From Verrucomicrobiota bacterium (GTDB taxonomy: Bacteria > Verrucomicrobiota > Verrucomicrobiia > JADLBR01), in contig JAKQKQ010000311.1 in assembly GCA_029560585.1 (NCBI GenBank), forward strand, positions 1 to 62,765: a stretch of DNA of 62,765 nucleotides. The letters run 5' to 3'. Shown here piece after piece: positions 43,954-53,356 of this stretch. A model generated the notes under the pieces. The model ran no database searches. It was not told the DNA's origin and saw only the letters and a list, made by a program, of their open reading frames with translations. The position numbers were made by a program, and so were the translations under genes. The stretch's first letter is position 1. Each line of letters starts with the position of its first letter.

Positions 43954-45603
43954 ATGACGGACAAATGGCCAGACCAGAATCGCGGGCCGAAGGCGCCGCG
44001 GTTAGCCCTAGTGCTCGGTGGCGCCATCGTGTTCGCCATCGTTGGCTGGATCATCGGAACGCGCGCGACGCCCGGGCCCAATACCGTCTCGAATCAGACA
44101 CACGCGTCGAAAAGGGTCGCCCGCGTCACGTCCGATGCCACCACCCACCGATCGGCGCCCGCCCGGTCCCAAAATACATCGTCCAGCGTGATCCCCCCAA
44201 ACGCCAAACCCGGCGAGGCCATCCTGAGGTTCAAATCGGACGAGGCCCTGCGCCAATTCATCGCCAATCCCCCCAAGGGCATCCGCATCCTCGGCTCAGA
44301 ATCGCGCCTCCGGGCCGTCCGAATCGGATTCGATGACCCCGCGGCGCTCGAGGTCGTCCAATCTTCGGACACGTCATCGATCGAATTCAACTTCATCGTT
44401 TCCGTGCCCGAGATGCCGGATCCCGACAAGGTTGCCTCCCTCGGGCCCTCGGCACCCTTCGGGAATGGGGCCCTCGCGTGGCTCGGTGCATCTGATCGGC
44501 CATCCTCCTGGGGCGCCGGCGTCAAGGTCGCCGTGCTGGACGCGGGCATCCAGCCGCACCCCGCGTTGGCCGGCGTGACAATCCGCTCCGTCGATCTCAT
44601 GGGCGGCTCAACCGAAGTCGCTTACTCTGGCCACGCCACCGCCGTCGCCTCGCTGCTGGCGGGTTCGGCGGCGGGAATCCCCGGCGTTTCGCCCGGGGTG
44701 GAGATATTCGACATCCGCGTGCTCGATGCCTCGGGCACCGGCGACAGCTTCACCCTCGCGAGCGGTATCCTCCGCGCCGCCGACATGGGCGCCCAGGTCA
44801 TCACGCTGAGCCTCGGCACCTATGGGGACAGCCCCATGATCCGCGACGCGGTCGATTACGCGCTAGCCCGAAACATCGCCATCGTCGCCGCCGCCGGCAA
44901 CGATGGCTACGCAAACCTCACCTACCCCGCGCGCTATCCGGGCGTCATCGCCGTCGGGGCCATCGATGCCACCGGCGCCACGGCGCCGTTCTCCAACTCG
45001 GGACAGACCCTCGCGATCGTCGCGCCGGGCACCGCGATCACCGCCGCATGGCTGGACGGACAGACCATCGCATTCAGCGGAACATCTGCCTCGGTGCCCC
45101 TCGTCAGCGGCGCCATCGCGTACGTCATCGCCGACCAGCGCTACCTCTCCCCCTCGGCCGCCGCCGAAATCGTCCTCCAGAACGCCGACGATGCCGGACC
45201 GCCCGGAAACGACCCGGCCTACGGCTACGGCACCCTCGATCTCGGTCGCCTCGAAGATCGCCAGACCACCGGCCTCCACGACCTCGCCATCGCAAGCCAC
45301 TGGGTCGATCCGGCCGCCGCCACGACCTCTGGATCGATCCCCGTCCAGATTACGGTCCAGAATCTCGGGACTGTCACCGAATCCTACGCGATCCTCAAAG
45401 TCACCGATGGCCAATCACATCAAGAGTTCACCATCGTGAATCTGGCACCCGGCGCCATCTCGACCCGCACGTTCACACTGAACCAGAACGCCTCCGGCGA
45501 AGGCGCGCCCGTCTTTATCCAATCCTCCGTCTCACGAACAGGCGTGCAGGACATCCGCCCGGCCAACAACCAGCGCACATCGGTGCTCCTCCAATCGAGG
45601 TGA
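43954..45603 (+). CDS. Subtilisin-like serine protease (S8), membrane-anchored or secreted
   Basis: 549 residues. An N-terminal membrane segment (about 17-35) serves as anchor or uncleaved signal. An inhibitor-like propeptide (about 85-155) precedes the S8 domain with its triad: Asp in VAVLDAGI, His in SGHATAVASLLAG, Ser in FSGTSASVPLVSGA, plus the oxyanion Asn in AAAGNDG. The last 110 residues form a beta-sandwich (CARDB-like: LHDLAIASHWVDP, IPVQITVQNLGTVTE). It stands alone after a 160-bp spacer with no clear features. Probably degrades or processes external proteins. Confidence 0.92.
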   Translation: MTDKWPDQNRGPKAPRLALVLGGAIVFAIVGWIIGTRATPGPNTVSNQTHASKRVARVTSDATTHRSAPARSQNTSSSVIPPNAKPGEAILRFKSDEALRQFIANPPKGIRILGSESRLRAVRIGFDDPAALEVVQSSDTSSIEFNFIVSVPEMPDPDKVASLGPSAPFGNGALAWLGASDRPSSWGAGVKVAVLDAGIQPHPALAGVTIRSVDLMGGSTEVAYSGHATAVASLLAGSAAGIPGVSPGVEIFDIRVLDASGTGDSFTLASGILRAADMGAQVITLSLGTYGDSPMIRDAVDYALARNIAIVAAAGNDGYANLTYPARYPGVIAVGAIDATGATAPFSNSGQTLAIVAPGTAITAAWLDGQTIAFSGTSASVPLVSGAIAYVIADQRYLSPSAAAEIVLQNADDAGPPGNDPAYGYGTLDLGRLEDRQTTGLHDLAIASHWVDPAAATTSGSIPVQITVQNLGTVTESYAILKVTDGQSHQEFTIVNLAPGAISTRTFTLNQNASGEGAPVFIQSSVSRTGVQDIRPANNQRTSVLLQSR

Positions 45604-45610
45604 CGCACCC

Positions 45611-46528
45611 TCAACCGCCGAGGCCCACCGAGCGCCCCGTGGCGTCGGCCTGCGGTTCGACGTGGACCAGCACATCGGCCACCTCGGGATGGTTTGCGCG
45701 CACGGCGTCCTTCACCCGGTGCGCGATGCGGTGCCCCTCCAGCACCGTGATGGCCCCATCGACGCGCACGTGCAAATCCACGTAATAGTTCAGGCCCGTC
45801 TTGCGAACCCGGCACTTGTCCAACGCGTCCACCCCCCCGACCCCCGCCGCCGCATCCCGGATGGCGGCTACCACGTGGTCCGGCGGTGCCGCGTCCATGA
45901 TCTCGGCCAAGGCCGGGCGCAACAACCGCGCCCCGTTGGAGCCGATCACCACACAGGCCAGCAGGGCCGCCCAATCGTCCGCGGCCTCGTAACCCTCGCC
46001 CCCCACAAGCGCCACCGAGATGCCAACGAATGCCGCCACCGATGTGATCGCATCGCTCCGGTGATGCCAAGCGTCCGCCTCGACAGCCCTGCTCCCGATG
46101 TCCTGACCGACATTTCGGATCAGGCGAAACAGGACCTCTTTCACCACCACCACCGATATCAGGACCCCCAGGGTGAACGCCGCGGGCGCGTGATGCGGTT
46201 CAAGAATCTCACGAACGCTCATCGCCGCGAGCCCGACGGCCGCACCCAGCAGGGCGATGGCCACCACGGCCGCAGCCAGCGGCTCCGCTTTGCCGTGGCC
46301 ATACGGGTGGTCGGCGTCGGGCGGCACCGCGGCCAAACGCAACCCGCTCATCACCACCAGCGACCCAAAGACGTCGAGGCACGACTCGATCCCATCCGCG
46401 ATGAGCGCGTATGATCGCCCAACCACACCCGCCACCATCTTGCCACCAGCCAAGACCAGATTGGCGCACAGCCCCACGATCGCCCAGCGTGCGCCCCGAT
46501 CCAGTCTCCCCTTGATGACATCGCTCAC
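45611..46528 (-). CDS. Cation diffusion facilitator family metal transporter
   Basis: 305 residues with about six membrane helices and a cytoplasmic C-terminal ferredoxin-like domain. CDF metal-site motifs: ALIADGIESCLDVF (helix 2), HPYGHGKAEPLAA and DAWHHRSDAITSV (HxxxD, helix 5); GLNYYVDLHVRVDGAITV and VEPQADA in the C-terminal domain. It exports Zn, Mn, Fe or similar ions by proton exchange; the specificity cannot be read with certainty. Convergent with the subtilase (8 nt apart) and divergent from the DUF4410 lipoprotein. Confidence 0.93.
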   Translation of the reverse strand: MSDVIKGRLDRGARWAIVGLCANLVLAGGKMVAGVVGRSYALIADGIESCLDVFGSLVVMSGLRLAAVPPDADHPYGHGKAEPLAAAVVAIALLGAAVGLAAMSVREILEPHHAPAAFTLGVLISVVVVKEVLFRLIRNVGQDIGSRAVEADAWHHRSDAITSVAAFVGISVALVGGEGYEAADDWAALLACVVIGSNGARLLRPALAEIMDAAPPDHVVAAIRDAAAGVGGVDALDKCRVRKTGLNYYVDLHVRVDGAITVLEGHRIAHRVKDAVRANHPEVADVLVHVEPQADATGRSVGLGG

Positions 46529-46631
46529 ACCGCCACGACCCTACCAGCGGGCACGGATTTCGCTACCCCCAACCGCCAGAAGGGAAAAAAATTCGTTTGC
46601 CACCGGCAGCTTTTCGCCAAGACTTCAGCCC

Positions 46632-47375
46632 ATGAGACGAGGGACCATTTGGCTGTGCGGCGGTTTTGCTGTGGCGCTGTTGGTTGGCTGCGCGTCGGTG
46701 AGCGTCAAGGACGTCGATCAGGGACGTCGCGTCAAACCCAAGCGGAAACCCGCGACGGTGTACGTCATGCCCTTCTCCACGGAAGGTGCGCAGTTCAACG
46801 TCGACCGCGAGGGGGCCGAACTCGAATCTTTCAAGCACGACACCGCCGTGATGCTGGCCGACCTGACTTCAGAGCGCATCAGGGCCCAACTCGCCCCGTC
46901 ACAGATCATCGGTGTCCACGATTCTCTTCCCGAAAAAGGTTGGGTCGTCCGGGGCCGCTTCATCGCGGTCAATCAGGGCAGCCGCGCACTCCGAACCATC
47001 GTCGGCCTAGGCGCCGGCGCCACCAAAATGCAGGTGGCCGTCAGCGTCTGCGACCTTTCCCGCTCCAGTTCCACCCCCTTCCTGACCTTCGAGACGGAAG
47101 GCGGGAGCGGATCGATGCCCGGTATCATCACAAGCCCGGGGCCGGTCTCCGCAGGACTCTCGATGGTCGGCGGGTCCATTCGCGGTGTCACGGACGACGC
47201 TCAGCGGACGGCCCGCATGATCACCGCGAGACTTTCCGAGTATATGCTTGAGCGGAAATGGATCAAACCGGAACAGGCCACGTCAGTGAAACGCGCCGGC
47301 GACTTTACGGAACCCACCCCGGCCTCCACAGCCAAATCCCAATCAAAGCCCCCCACCAAGAAGATGGGCAGATAG
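46632..47375 (+). CDS. DUF4410-type lipoprotein, longer paralogue
   Basis: 247 residues from MRRGTIWLCGGFAVALLVGC; lipobox Cys at about residue 20. The domain parallels the protein at 27106: TVYVMPFSTEGAQFN, GWVVRGRFIAVNQGSRALRT, VGLGAGATKMQVAVSVCDLS and DAQRTARMITARLSE. This copy has a longer basic, Pro/Ser/Lys-rich tail. Function unknown; as a lipoprotein with a small globular domain it is probably attached to the outer membrane. The 103-bp gap to the divergent CDF gene must carry both promoters. Confidence 0.82.
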   Translation: MRRGTIWLCGGFAVALLVGCASVSVKDVDQGRRVKPKRKPATVYVMPFSTEGAQFNVDREGAELESFKHDTAVMLADLTSERIRAQLAPSQIIGVHDSLPEKGWVVRGRFIAVNQGSRALRTIVGLGAGATKMQVAVSVCDLSRSSSTPFLTFETEGGSGSMPGIITSPGPVSAGLSMVGGSIRGVTDDAQRTARMITARLSEYMLERKWIKPEQATSVKRAGDFTEPTPASTAKSQSKPPTKKMGR

Positions 47376-47553
47376 CTGCCGCAAGCCACGGGCAAAAACC
47401 GGCCCGGCCCATCCCTCTCGGACGGTGCATCCCAGAACTGCGGGACGGCGCAGCCCCCAGTGCCCAGGCGCAAGCCAGCCAGCCACTGCGCGCCAGGCAA
47501 AATCCCCCATTTAAGACAGACGTGGGCGCATTATTGGGCTATAGTCTCGGCAG

Positions 47554-48525
47554 ATGCGAACCCTGGTTCCGATCTTGGCTTTGACCGCTGCGTGGCCCGC
47601 CGCCTGGGCCCAGCAGCCGGCGGCCCCCGCCCCGGAACCCCAGGCCCGCCCGACCCCGGCAAGAGAATCGAAACCGAAGCCGCCGGATCGCGACACATTG
47701 CCCTTCGATGATCCCTTGGCCCGCCAGAAATTAGACCACGATCTTTGGATAACAAAAGGTGTCCAGGGTGGCTTCAAGACCGAGGAGCTTTGGATCCTCC
47801 AGCCGCCTGCGGCGATCGCGGCCCCCACCGCGACCGAGACCGCGCAACCAAAGGACCGCAACGCGCCGGGATCCTGGTCCGCCATGTCCGGATCCATGAA
47901 CCAGAATCGCCCTGAAGAGCTCACGGCCGAAGAGCGGGTGCGCCTGTTCCAGGAATGGGAGCGTTTCGTCTTTGGAGAACCCAAGAAATCCACCGACCGC
48001 AGCGGCGGGATCACGGACCCTTGGCGGAAATCCGAGACCCGCGATGACAACCCCCGCGTCAGCAGCGAACCCCCAAAGGCGGATTTCAAGATCTCCCCGC
48101 TTAACCCCACGCTCGGCTCCGCGCAGCCCCAGGATTCTGCGGTGGGTTCGCTTGCCCCCAACACGCCGCCACCGCCCCGGACCGAAACCACTGACATCGA
48201 TGCCAAATTCTCGCCGTTCGGCGCACCGGTTGTCCCCGGCCTGCGCCCGGAAGGCTGGTCCCCCGATGCCTACCGGAATTCGTCGCTGCCCCTCTCCGGG
48301 ATCGTCCCCCAGACACCCCTCGGATTGCCCGGCGGACTGCCCGCAACCGATCCCCGCACCATGAGCACCCCAAACACGCTGCCATTCTCCCCCTTTTCCC
48401 CCCAGGCACCGGGAATGAACTTCGGCCTGCCCCAGAATAACCCGCAGATGCCCGGTGCCCCCCAGGGCCCCACCCCCACCCCGCGGGCCCACTCGACCGA
48501 CAGTTTCATGCCCCGGCAGTGGTGA
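47554..48525 (+). CDS. Secreted proline-rich protein of unknown function
   Basis: 323 residues. Signal peptide (MRTLVPILALTAAWPAAWAQ) followed by low-complexity sequence rich in Pro, Ala, Gln and Asn. The only block that looks folded is about 120-150 (RPEELTAEERVRLFQEWERF). No known domain. Probably disordered and periplasmic or surface-exposed. Coding is supported by its length, the signal peptide and codon usage; it precedes purB by 73 bp but no functional link is apparent. Confidence 0.65.
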   Translation: MRTLVPILALTAAWPAAWAQQPAAPAPEPQARPTPARESKPKPPDRDTLPFDDPLARQKLDHDLWITKGVQGGFKTEELWILQPPAAIAAPTATETAQPKDRNAPGSWSAMSGSMNQNRPEELTAEERVRLFQEWERFVFGEPKKSTDRSGGITDPWRKSETRDDNPRVSSEPPKADFKISPLNPTLGSAQPQDSAVGSLAPNTPPPPRTETTDIDAKFSPFGAPVVPGLRPEGWSPDAYRNSSLPLSGIVPQTPLGLPGGLPATDPRTMSTPNTLPFSPFSPQAPGMNFGLPQNNPQMPGAPQGPTPTPRAHSTDSFMPRQW

Positions 48526-48598
48526 GCCCGCCACCGGGCCCCCACCCCACCCGGGATTTGGGTTGAACGACACCCGTCCCCGTGTTTACTCCACCGCC

Positions 48599-49927
48599 AT
48601 GATCGCGCGCTATTCACGCCCCGGCATGCAGTCGGTCTGGACCGAGGAAAACAAATGCCGCATCTGGCTCGAGATTGAAATCCTCGCCTGCGAGGCCATG
48701 GCCCGTCTCCGAAAAATCCCCGCCTCCGATGCCCGCGCCATCCGCCGCAAGGCCCGCTTCGATCTCGCCGAAATCGCGCGCATCGAGGAGCGAACCAACC
48801 ACGATGTCCTGGCCTTCTTGGAGAACGTCGCCTCCTACGTCGGCAAACCCGGGCGTTGGATCCACCAGGGGCTCACGTCGTCCGACCTCCTCGACACCAC
48901 CCTTGCGGTCCAGATGGTCCAATCCGCCGATATCCTCCTCGAGGACATCGGCCTCCTCCGGGCCGCCGTGGCCCGACAGGCGAAAGCCCACAAACTCACA
49001 CCGATGATCGGCCGCTCCCATGGCGTCCACGCCGAGCCGATCACCTTCGGCCTCAAGATGGCACTCATGTACGACGAATTCGGTCGCGCCGAGCACAGGC
49101 TCCGCGCCGCCCGCGAGGATGTGCGCGTCGGCAAGATATCCGGGGCCGTCGGCACACACGCCCACCTCGACCCGCGCGTCGAATCTCACGTCTGCCGTGC
49201 CCTCGGCCTGCGGCCCGCCGCGCTCTCCACCCAGATCATCCAGCGCGACCGCCACGCCCATTTCCTGGCCGCGCTCGCGGTCGCCGGTTGCAGCATCGAG
49301 CGATGGGCCACGGAATTCAGGCACCTCCAGCGCACCGAGGTCCTCGAAGTCGAGGAGCGCTTCGCCAAGGGACAGAAGGGTTCCAGCGCCATGCCGCACA
49401 AACGCAACCCCATCACCGGCGAACGCCTCGCCGGATTGGCCCGGGTCCTCCGCGGGAACGCCCTCGCCGCCATGGAAAACGTCGCGCTCTGGCACGAGCG
49501 CGATATCTCGCACTCCTCCGTCGAGCGCATCATCCTCCCCGACTCCTGCGTCCTGCTGGACTACATGCTCGCCAAGACCACCGACCTCGTCGCTGGCCTG
49601 CAGGTCTACCCCCCCGCGATGGAGGCCAACCTGTGGAAATCCAAGGGCCTCTTCTTCTCTCAGGCCGTCTTGCTCGCTTTGACCGAGAAAGGCATCGCCC
49701 GTAAGGCAGCCTACGAAATGGTCCAACGCGCCGCCATGGAATGCTGGCAATCCGCCCGCGAGGAGGCCGCCGCGCGCCCCGACCCCGCGACATGTCTCCC
49801 GGCCTTCCTCAAGGCCAGCCCGGAGATCCGCGCCCACCTCTCCCAAAAGGAAATCGACCGCGCCTGCTCGCTCGAACCGCACCTCCGGCACGTCGCCTCG
49901 AAGTTTCGCAAGCTCGGCCTCGGCTGA
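48599..49927 (+). CDS. purB: Adenylosuccinate lyase
   Basis: 442 residues of the fumarase/aspartase superfamily. It splits SAICAR and adenylosuccinate, releasing fumarate, in purine synthesis. Motifs: YSRPGMQSVWTEENKCRIWL at the start (PurB type), HHD-like NHDVLAFLENVA, THQ-like GLTSSDLLDTTLA, GRSHGVHAEPITFG and the signature GSSAMPHKRNPI carrying the catalytic Ser loop. Size is normal for the short bacterial/archaeal PurB type. The upstream in-frame ORF region overlaps the Pro-rich gene and was excluded. The only clear housekeeping gene here. Confidence 0.96.
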   Translation: MIARYSRPGMQSVWTEENKCRIWLEIEILACEAMARLRKIPASDARAIRRKARFDLAEIARIEERTNHDVLAFLENVASYVGKPGRWIHQGLTSSDLLDTTLAVQMVQSADILLEDIGLLRAAVARQAKAHKLTPMIGRSHGVHAEPITFGLKMALMYDEFGRAEHRLRAAREDVRVGKISGAVGTHAHLDPRVESHVCRALGLRPAALSTQIIQRDRHAHFLAALAVAGCSIERWATEFRHLQRTEVLEVEERFAKGQKGSSAMPHKRNPITGERLAGLARVLRGNALAAMENVALWHERDISHSSVERIILPDSCVLLDYMLAKTTDLVAGLQVYPPAMEANLWKSKGLFFSQAVLLALTEKGIARKAAYEMVQRAAMECWQSAREEAAARPDPATCLPAFLKASPEIRAHLSQKEIDRACSLEPHLRHVASKFRKLGLG

Positions 49928-49971
49928 CCAGGGACTTCAGGCGGTGTTCGCGGGCGCGGCTCGTGCCCCGG

Positions 49972-50202
49972 CCTAGCCTGCATATTTCACGCTTCCGCGT
50001 GAAATATGCAGGCTCAAAAGAAAACCGCGCTCCGAAGAACGCGACTTTGAAGGGTCTGGGGCCACCGGTCCGCGAAACACACTCTGCAACCGCGAAAAAA
50101 CCCAGTCTTTGCCTGACCTTTCCCAATAAATGGCTTTCATGGCGCGGTTTTCCCAGAGCCCGGAATTTCACAGCCGGCAGGCTGTGAAATATCCGGGCTA
50201 GG
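49972..50202. mobile_element. 231-bp element with hairpin ends, family D copy 1
   Basis: Left end CCTAGCCTGCATATTTCAC and the reverse complement of the right end, CCTAGCCCGGATATTTCAC, match at 17/19. Each end is itself a hairpin (left about 49975-50013, right about 50155-50202). Bases 50062-50202 recur inverted at 62625-62765 with one difference in 141. No ORF of note. No clear target duplication was found. The near-identity implies recent spread or conversion. Confidence 0.82.
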
Positions 50203-50255
50203 AATCCGGGACGGGAGGATTTTGGACTGCGGTGGCAGAGTCCGGCAACCGCCCA

Positions 50256-50340
50256 GTAGCGAAGGGCTTGCGCCCTTCGGCCTTTGGGATGACTACCGAA
50301 GCCCACAAGGGCTTCGCTACCATTTTCTGCCCCGGTGGTC
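50256..50340 (+). repeat. REPIN-like double-hairpin repeat, family F
   Basis: GTAGCGAAGGGCTTGCGCCC-TTCG and CCGAAGCCCACAAGGGCTTC-GCTAC hairpins, with outer inverted ends GTAGCGAAG/CTTCGCTAC, then CATTTTCTGCCCCGGTGG. The tail is nearly the same as that of family A although the hairpins are unrelated. Single copy in this window. Confidence 0.75.
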
Positions 50341-50361
50341 CGGCAGCCGCCGGATGGGATC

Positions 50362-50463
50362 CGACTCGAAAATTCAGATGCCAAATCGCAGGAGCCGGCT
50401 GGCAGGCGATTCCGTGCGCGAATCGCGCGCAAGCGCGCCCCTAGGTCTCATTCTCACCCCCTT
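50362..50463 (+). repeat. REPIN-like double-hairpin repeat, family A copy 4
   Basis: Preceded by CTCGAAAATTCAGATGCCAA; first hairpin GCCGGC-TG-GCAGGC is degenerate, second GCGCGC-AA-GCGCGC is perfect; the tail ends CACCCCCTTGG. It lies directly after family F. The rest of the 577-bp gap 49928-50504 shows no gene. Confidence 0.85.
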
Positions 50464-50504
50464 GGATAAACGCCGCCCTTGCCCCGACCGCGCTCGGTGC
50501 GAGA

Positions 50505-52016
50505 TCAGTCGGCCCGGGCCCGCACACCGGGCGAAACGCGGCCAACCATCCGACACGATTCGGAAATCAGCATGGTCACACCAAGCGCCCAAAGGGGCTC
50601 AAAAGGCACAAGATAGCGCGTGATCCCGCGTGCGATGGCAAACGTCAGCACGAGGCATGCCGCCGCCACAGCCAGCCACAAGGCCAGTCTCCAGCCGTGC
50701 CGCACAACCCCAAGGACCCAACCAAACAGCGCCAGAAGACCCGCCCACCCCCACCAGGGCGGCGCCGTGATCGGTTCCAACCGGCGCAGCGGTGCCTCGA
50801 CGCTACCCGCGCCTTGCCCAGAGAAGAATCCGTCCCGCCAACGCTCCCATGTGGCACCATCGCCCCACAGGATCGGGATATAGCCGGGTTCCGCGCTCAT
50901 CTGTTCGGCCCAATCTTCACCCATCTTCGAAGGCCGAAATTCGTTGGCCAGCTCCCGTTCCTTGCTCAGCACGTATCGCAATTTATACCATAGTAGTTGA
51001 ACAAACATCATCGGTCGCGACAGCACGGCCTCGACCGCGAGGTCGCGGCAAACCCGATGAAGCCGCGCATCCTGCCCCCGCCCCTTGAGCGCGTCCCACC
51101 GCGGCCCGATGCTCCCCTTCCGATGGCCGAGCTTGCCCTGCATGTCGTCCTGCATGTCCGGGTAGTTCGCCAGATCCCGTCTCGCCGCCTCCACCCACGG
51201 GCGCAGCTCCTCTTTGTACTCCGCGTGCAGCGGTGAACGCAGGTCAGTCAACGGAAACACCGAACTGTAGAATAGCCATCCCTCCTGCGTCACGCGCCCC
51301 CCCAGCCATAGCGCCGCACACACGATGATCGGCGGCACCATCCGCCACGCCCCCTGTGGCATTCCCCTCCGCCACCAGCCGGCGCCCATCACGCCAGCAA
51401 TGATGGGCACCGCAAACAGCACGGCCATTCTCCCGTCGGGGCGCACCGCCAACGCCAGCGCCGCCGACCACAGCACACCAGCCGCATGCGCCACCCCTCC
51501 CCGCAATAAAAACCGCCACAGCCGCCACAGATACAGCAGGAACGCCGCCGCGTATGCGATCTCGGCCATCATGTCGTGGGCGTAGAAGAGCAAAGGCACA
51601 TTGAGTCCGACAAGAACCGCCAGCACCCAATCCAGCCAGTTCGCCTCGGGCGCAAGATCGCGCCGGAGCCGCACCGACAACCACACCACCACCAGGGCCA
51701 ACGCGTGCTGCACAAAAAGGATGTGCAGGCTCAGGCGCCCGGGAACCGGATGCAGCACCGTCAGCAGCGCCGGGTACAGCAGCGCTCGCTTCGGATGAAT
51801 GCCAATATGCCCATCCTCCCAGAACATCCTCGCCGTCCGAAGATAGGTGTGCGAATCACTGTGAAAGGTGCACGCCGGCACCTCCCAGATCATCCAGAGC
51901 CGGAAGGCCACCACCACGAAAAACGCCACCAACAACAACGCTCTCATCCGATGGGCGCCGAACCGGCATAACCACGCCGGGCGACCACCCCCCTCGCCTG
52001 TATCATGAAACGTCAA
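50505..52016 (-). CDS. Polytopic membrane protein resembling GT-C glycosyltransferases
   Basis: 503 residues with about 9-10 membrane helices and a soluble insert (about 265-400). An acidic motif in the first loop (TFHSDSHTYLRTARMF) resembles the catalytic loop of GT39/GT83-type enzymes, which use polyprenyl-phosphate sugars outside the membrane. No further signature, so activity is inferred from topology. The first Met gives a 23-residue extension; ATG at 51947 (MRALLLVAFFVVV) is the alternative. Divergent from the gene at 52089. Confidence 0.65.
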   Translation of the reverse strand: MTFHDTGEGGGRPAWLCRFGAHRMRALLLVAFFVVVAFRLWMIWEVPACTFHSDSHTYLRTARMFWEDGHIGIHPKRALLYPALLTVLHPVPGRLSLHILFVQHALALVVVWLSVRLRRDLAPEANWLDWVLAVLVGLNVPLLFYAHDMMAEIAYAAAFLLYLWRLWRFLLRGGVAHAAGVLWSAALALAVRPDGRMAVLFAVPIIAGVMGAGWWRRGMPQGAWRMVPPIIVCAALWLGGRVTQEGWLFYSSVFPLTDLRSPLHAEYKEELRPWVEAARRDLANYPDMQDDMQGKLGHRKGSIGPRWDALKGRGQDARLHRVCRDLAVEAVLSRPMMFVQLLWYKLRYVLSKERELANEFRPSKMGEDWAEQMSAEPGYIPILWGDGATWERWRDGFFSGQGAGSVEAPLRRLEPITAPPWWGWAGLLALFGWVLGVVRHGWRLALWLAVAAACLVLTFAIARGITRYLVPFEPLWALGVTMLISESCRMVGRVSPGVRARAD

Positions 52017-52088
52017 CGCGGCAAGACAGTTCGATCACTGCCCTTACTCTTTTCGGTTGCCTCCCCCGCAATCTGCCTATTATGCCGA

Positions 52089-53348
52089 ATGCTCGCGTCG
52101 CTCGCCCAACCCCACGGATCGCTCCGCGCGAGGGCCGTGGCCGGCGCGCTTGCCCTGGCCGTCGCGGTGACCGGCGAACTCCTCTGCGCCCAGACACCCG
52201 CCGCCCCAGTCACCCCCGCTGCCCCCACGCCTCCCCCCCAGTCCGATGACGACTCGTCCGCCCTCAGGCTGGGCAAGCCCGGACCATGGGGACAGATCGA
52301 GTATTATCCCATCCTGCTCGAGGCACCCGCATCCCTCGTCAGCCTGTTCCCGGTGCCGTCTGCGAAGACCATCTGGAAATTCAAGAACCTCACCGATCCC
52401 CAGCTCCGCCAGTCGCTCATCGGGGCCGGGCTCAGCCCAGAACAATGCGACCGGCTATTCACCAGCCCGACGCCCCCGTTTAGAGAACAGGGCATCACAC
52501 ACCTGTTCCCCGAGAAGGATCTGGTCATGGGTTTGACCCCAGAAATCCGCGCCCGCGTCTATCAGATCCTCCGCCGATGCGACGGCAACCAGCTCCACGC
52601 CCAGCCCTACGTGATCGAGGGCGGCGACACCAAGGAGTGGTTCGCGGGCAGCCACCTCAGGGATGAACTTGTCGAACTGACCGACCGGCTCGCCTACCCG
52701 TGGGCAAGCGGCCGCGCGTTCAGCGACCTCCCACTCCTCCTCAATTATGTCCGCGATTCCAAGGAGCAGGACCTCCTCCTCAAGACCCTCACCCGTACCC
52801 GTAGCGTCATCGCCCGCCTCATCGTGGAGCGCGACGCAGACCTCCAGTCTCTCTCGGACTACTGGACCGGCTACAGCCGAAAAAAAGACGTCCTCCCCAT
52901 CCTCGAATCCGTCGCCAAGACCGCCGGCGTCCGAAAGATCGACATCGTACACCTGCTGCCCTCCTTGGCCCGCAAGCTCCTGTACACCTACCCGGACGTC
53001 TCGCTGATGGCCAAGGGCTCTCTCCCCGACTGCCACTGGACCAGCCTCAATTTCTTCAACTACGATCCCATGGATCGCCTGCTCGACTACGACGGTGCCC
53101 TGCAGTACATTTCGGAGCGCTACCAGCCGGCCACCGGGACCCTCCAGTTCGGCGATGTCCTGTTCTTCCTCGAGAAGGGCACCGAGGATGCGTTCCACTC
53201 CTGCGTCTTCATCGCGGACGACATCGTCTTTACCAAGAACGGCTCGAATATCGCCATGCCCTGGATCCTGATGCGGATCGACGACCTGCTCGCCAAATAC
53301 CGCCAGGACTTCGAGGTCGAAATACGCGCGTTCAGGCTGAAGCCCTGA
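52089..53348 (+). CDS. Secreted protein with C-terminal NlpC/P60-like domain
   Basis: 419 residues from ATG 52089, chosen because it gives a signal peptide (AVAGALALAVAVTGELLCAQ) and avoids overlap with the divergent gene; the frame is open to 52005. A Pro/Ala linker follows, then a mainly helical region (about 70-310). The C-terminal part reads PDCHWTSLNFFNYDP ... FGDVLFFLEKG ... HSCVFIADDIVFTKNG, the Cys ... Gly-Asp ... His order of NlpC/P60-type cysteine peptidases or amidases. If so it cleaves peptidoglycan stem peptides or a similar amide. The family match is by pattern only. Confidence 0.6.
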   Translation: MLASLAQPHGSLRARAVAGALALAVAVTGELLCAQTPAAPVTPAAPTPPPQSDDDSSALRLGKPGPWGQIEYYPILLEAPASLVSLFPVPSAKTIWKFKNLTDPQLRQSLIGAGLSPEQCDRLFTSPTPPFREQGITHLFPEKDLVMGLTPEIRARVYQILRRCDGNQLHAQPYVIEGGDTKEWFAGSHLRDELVELTDRLAYPWASGRAFSDLPLLLNYVRDSKEQDLLLKTLTRTRSVIARLIVERDADLQSLSDYWTGYSRKKDVLPILESVAKTAGVRKIDIVHLLPSLARKLLYTYPDVSLMAKGSLPDCHWTSLNFFNYDPMDRLLDYDGALQYISERYQPATGTLQFGDVLFFLEKGTEDAFHSCVFIADDIVFTKNGSNIAMPWILMRIDDLLAKYRQDFEVEIRAFRLKP

Positions 53349-53356
53349 TCTACCAA

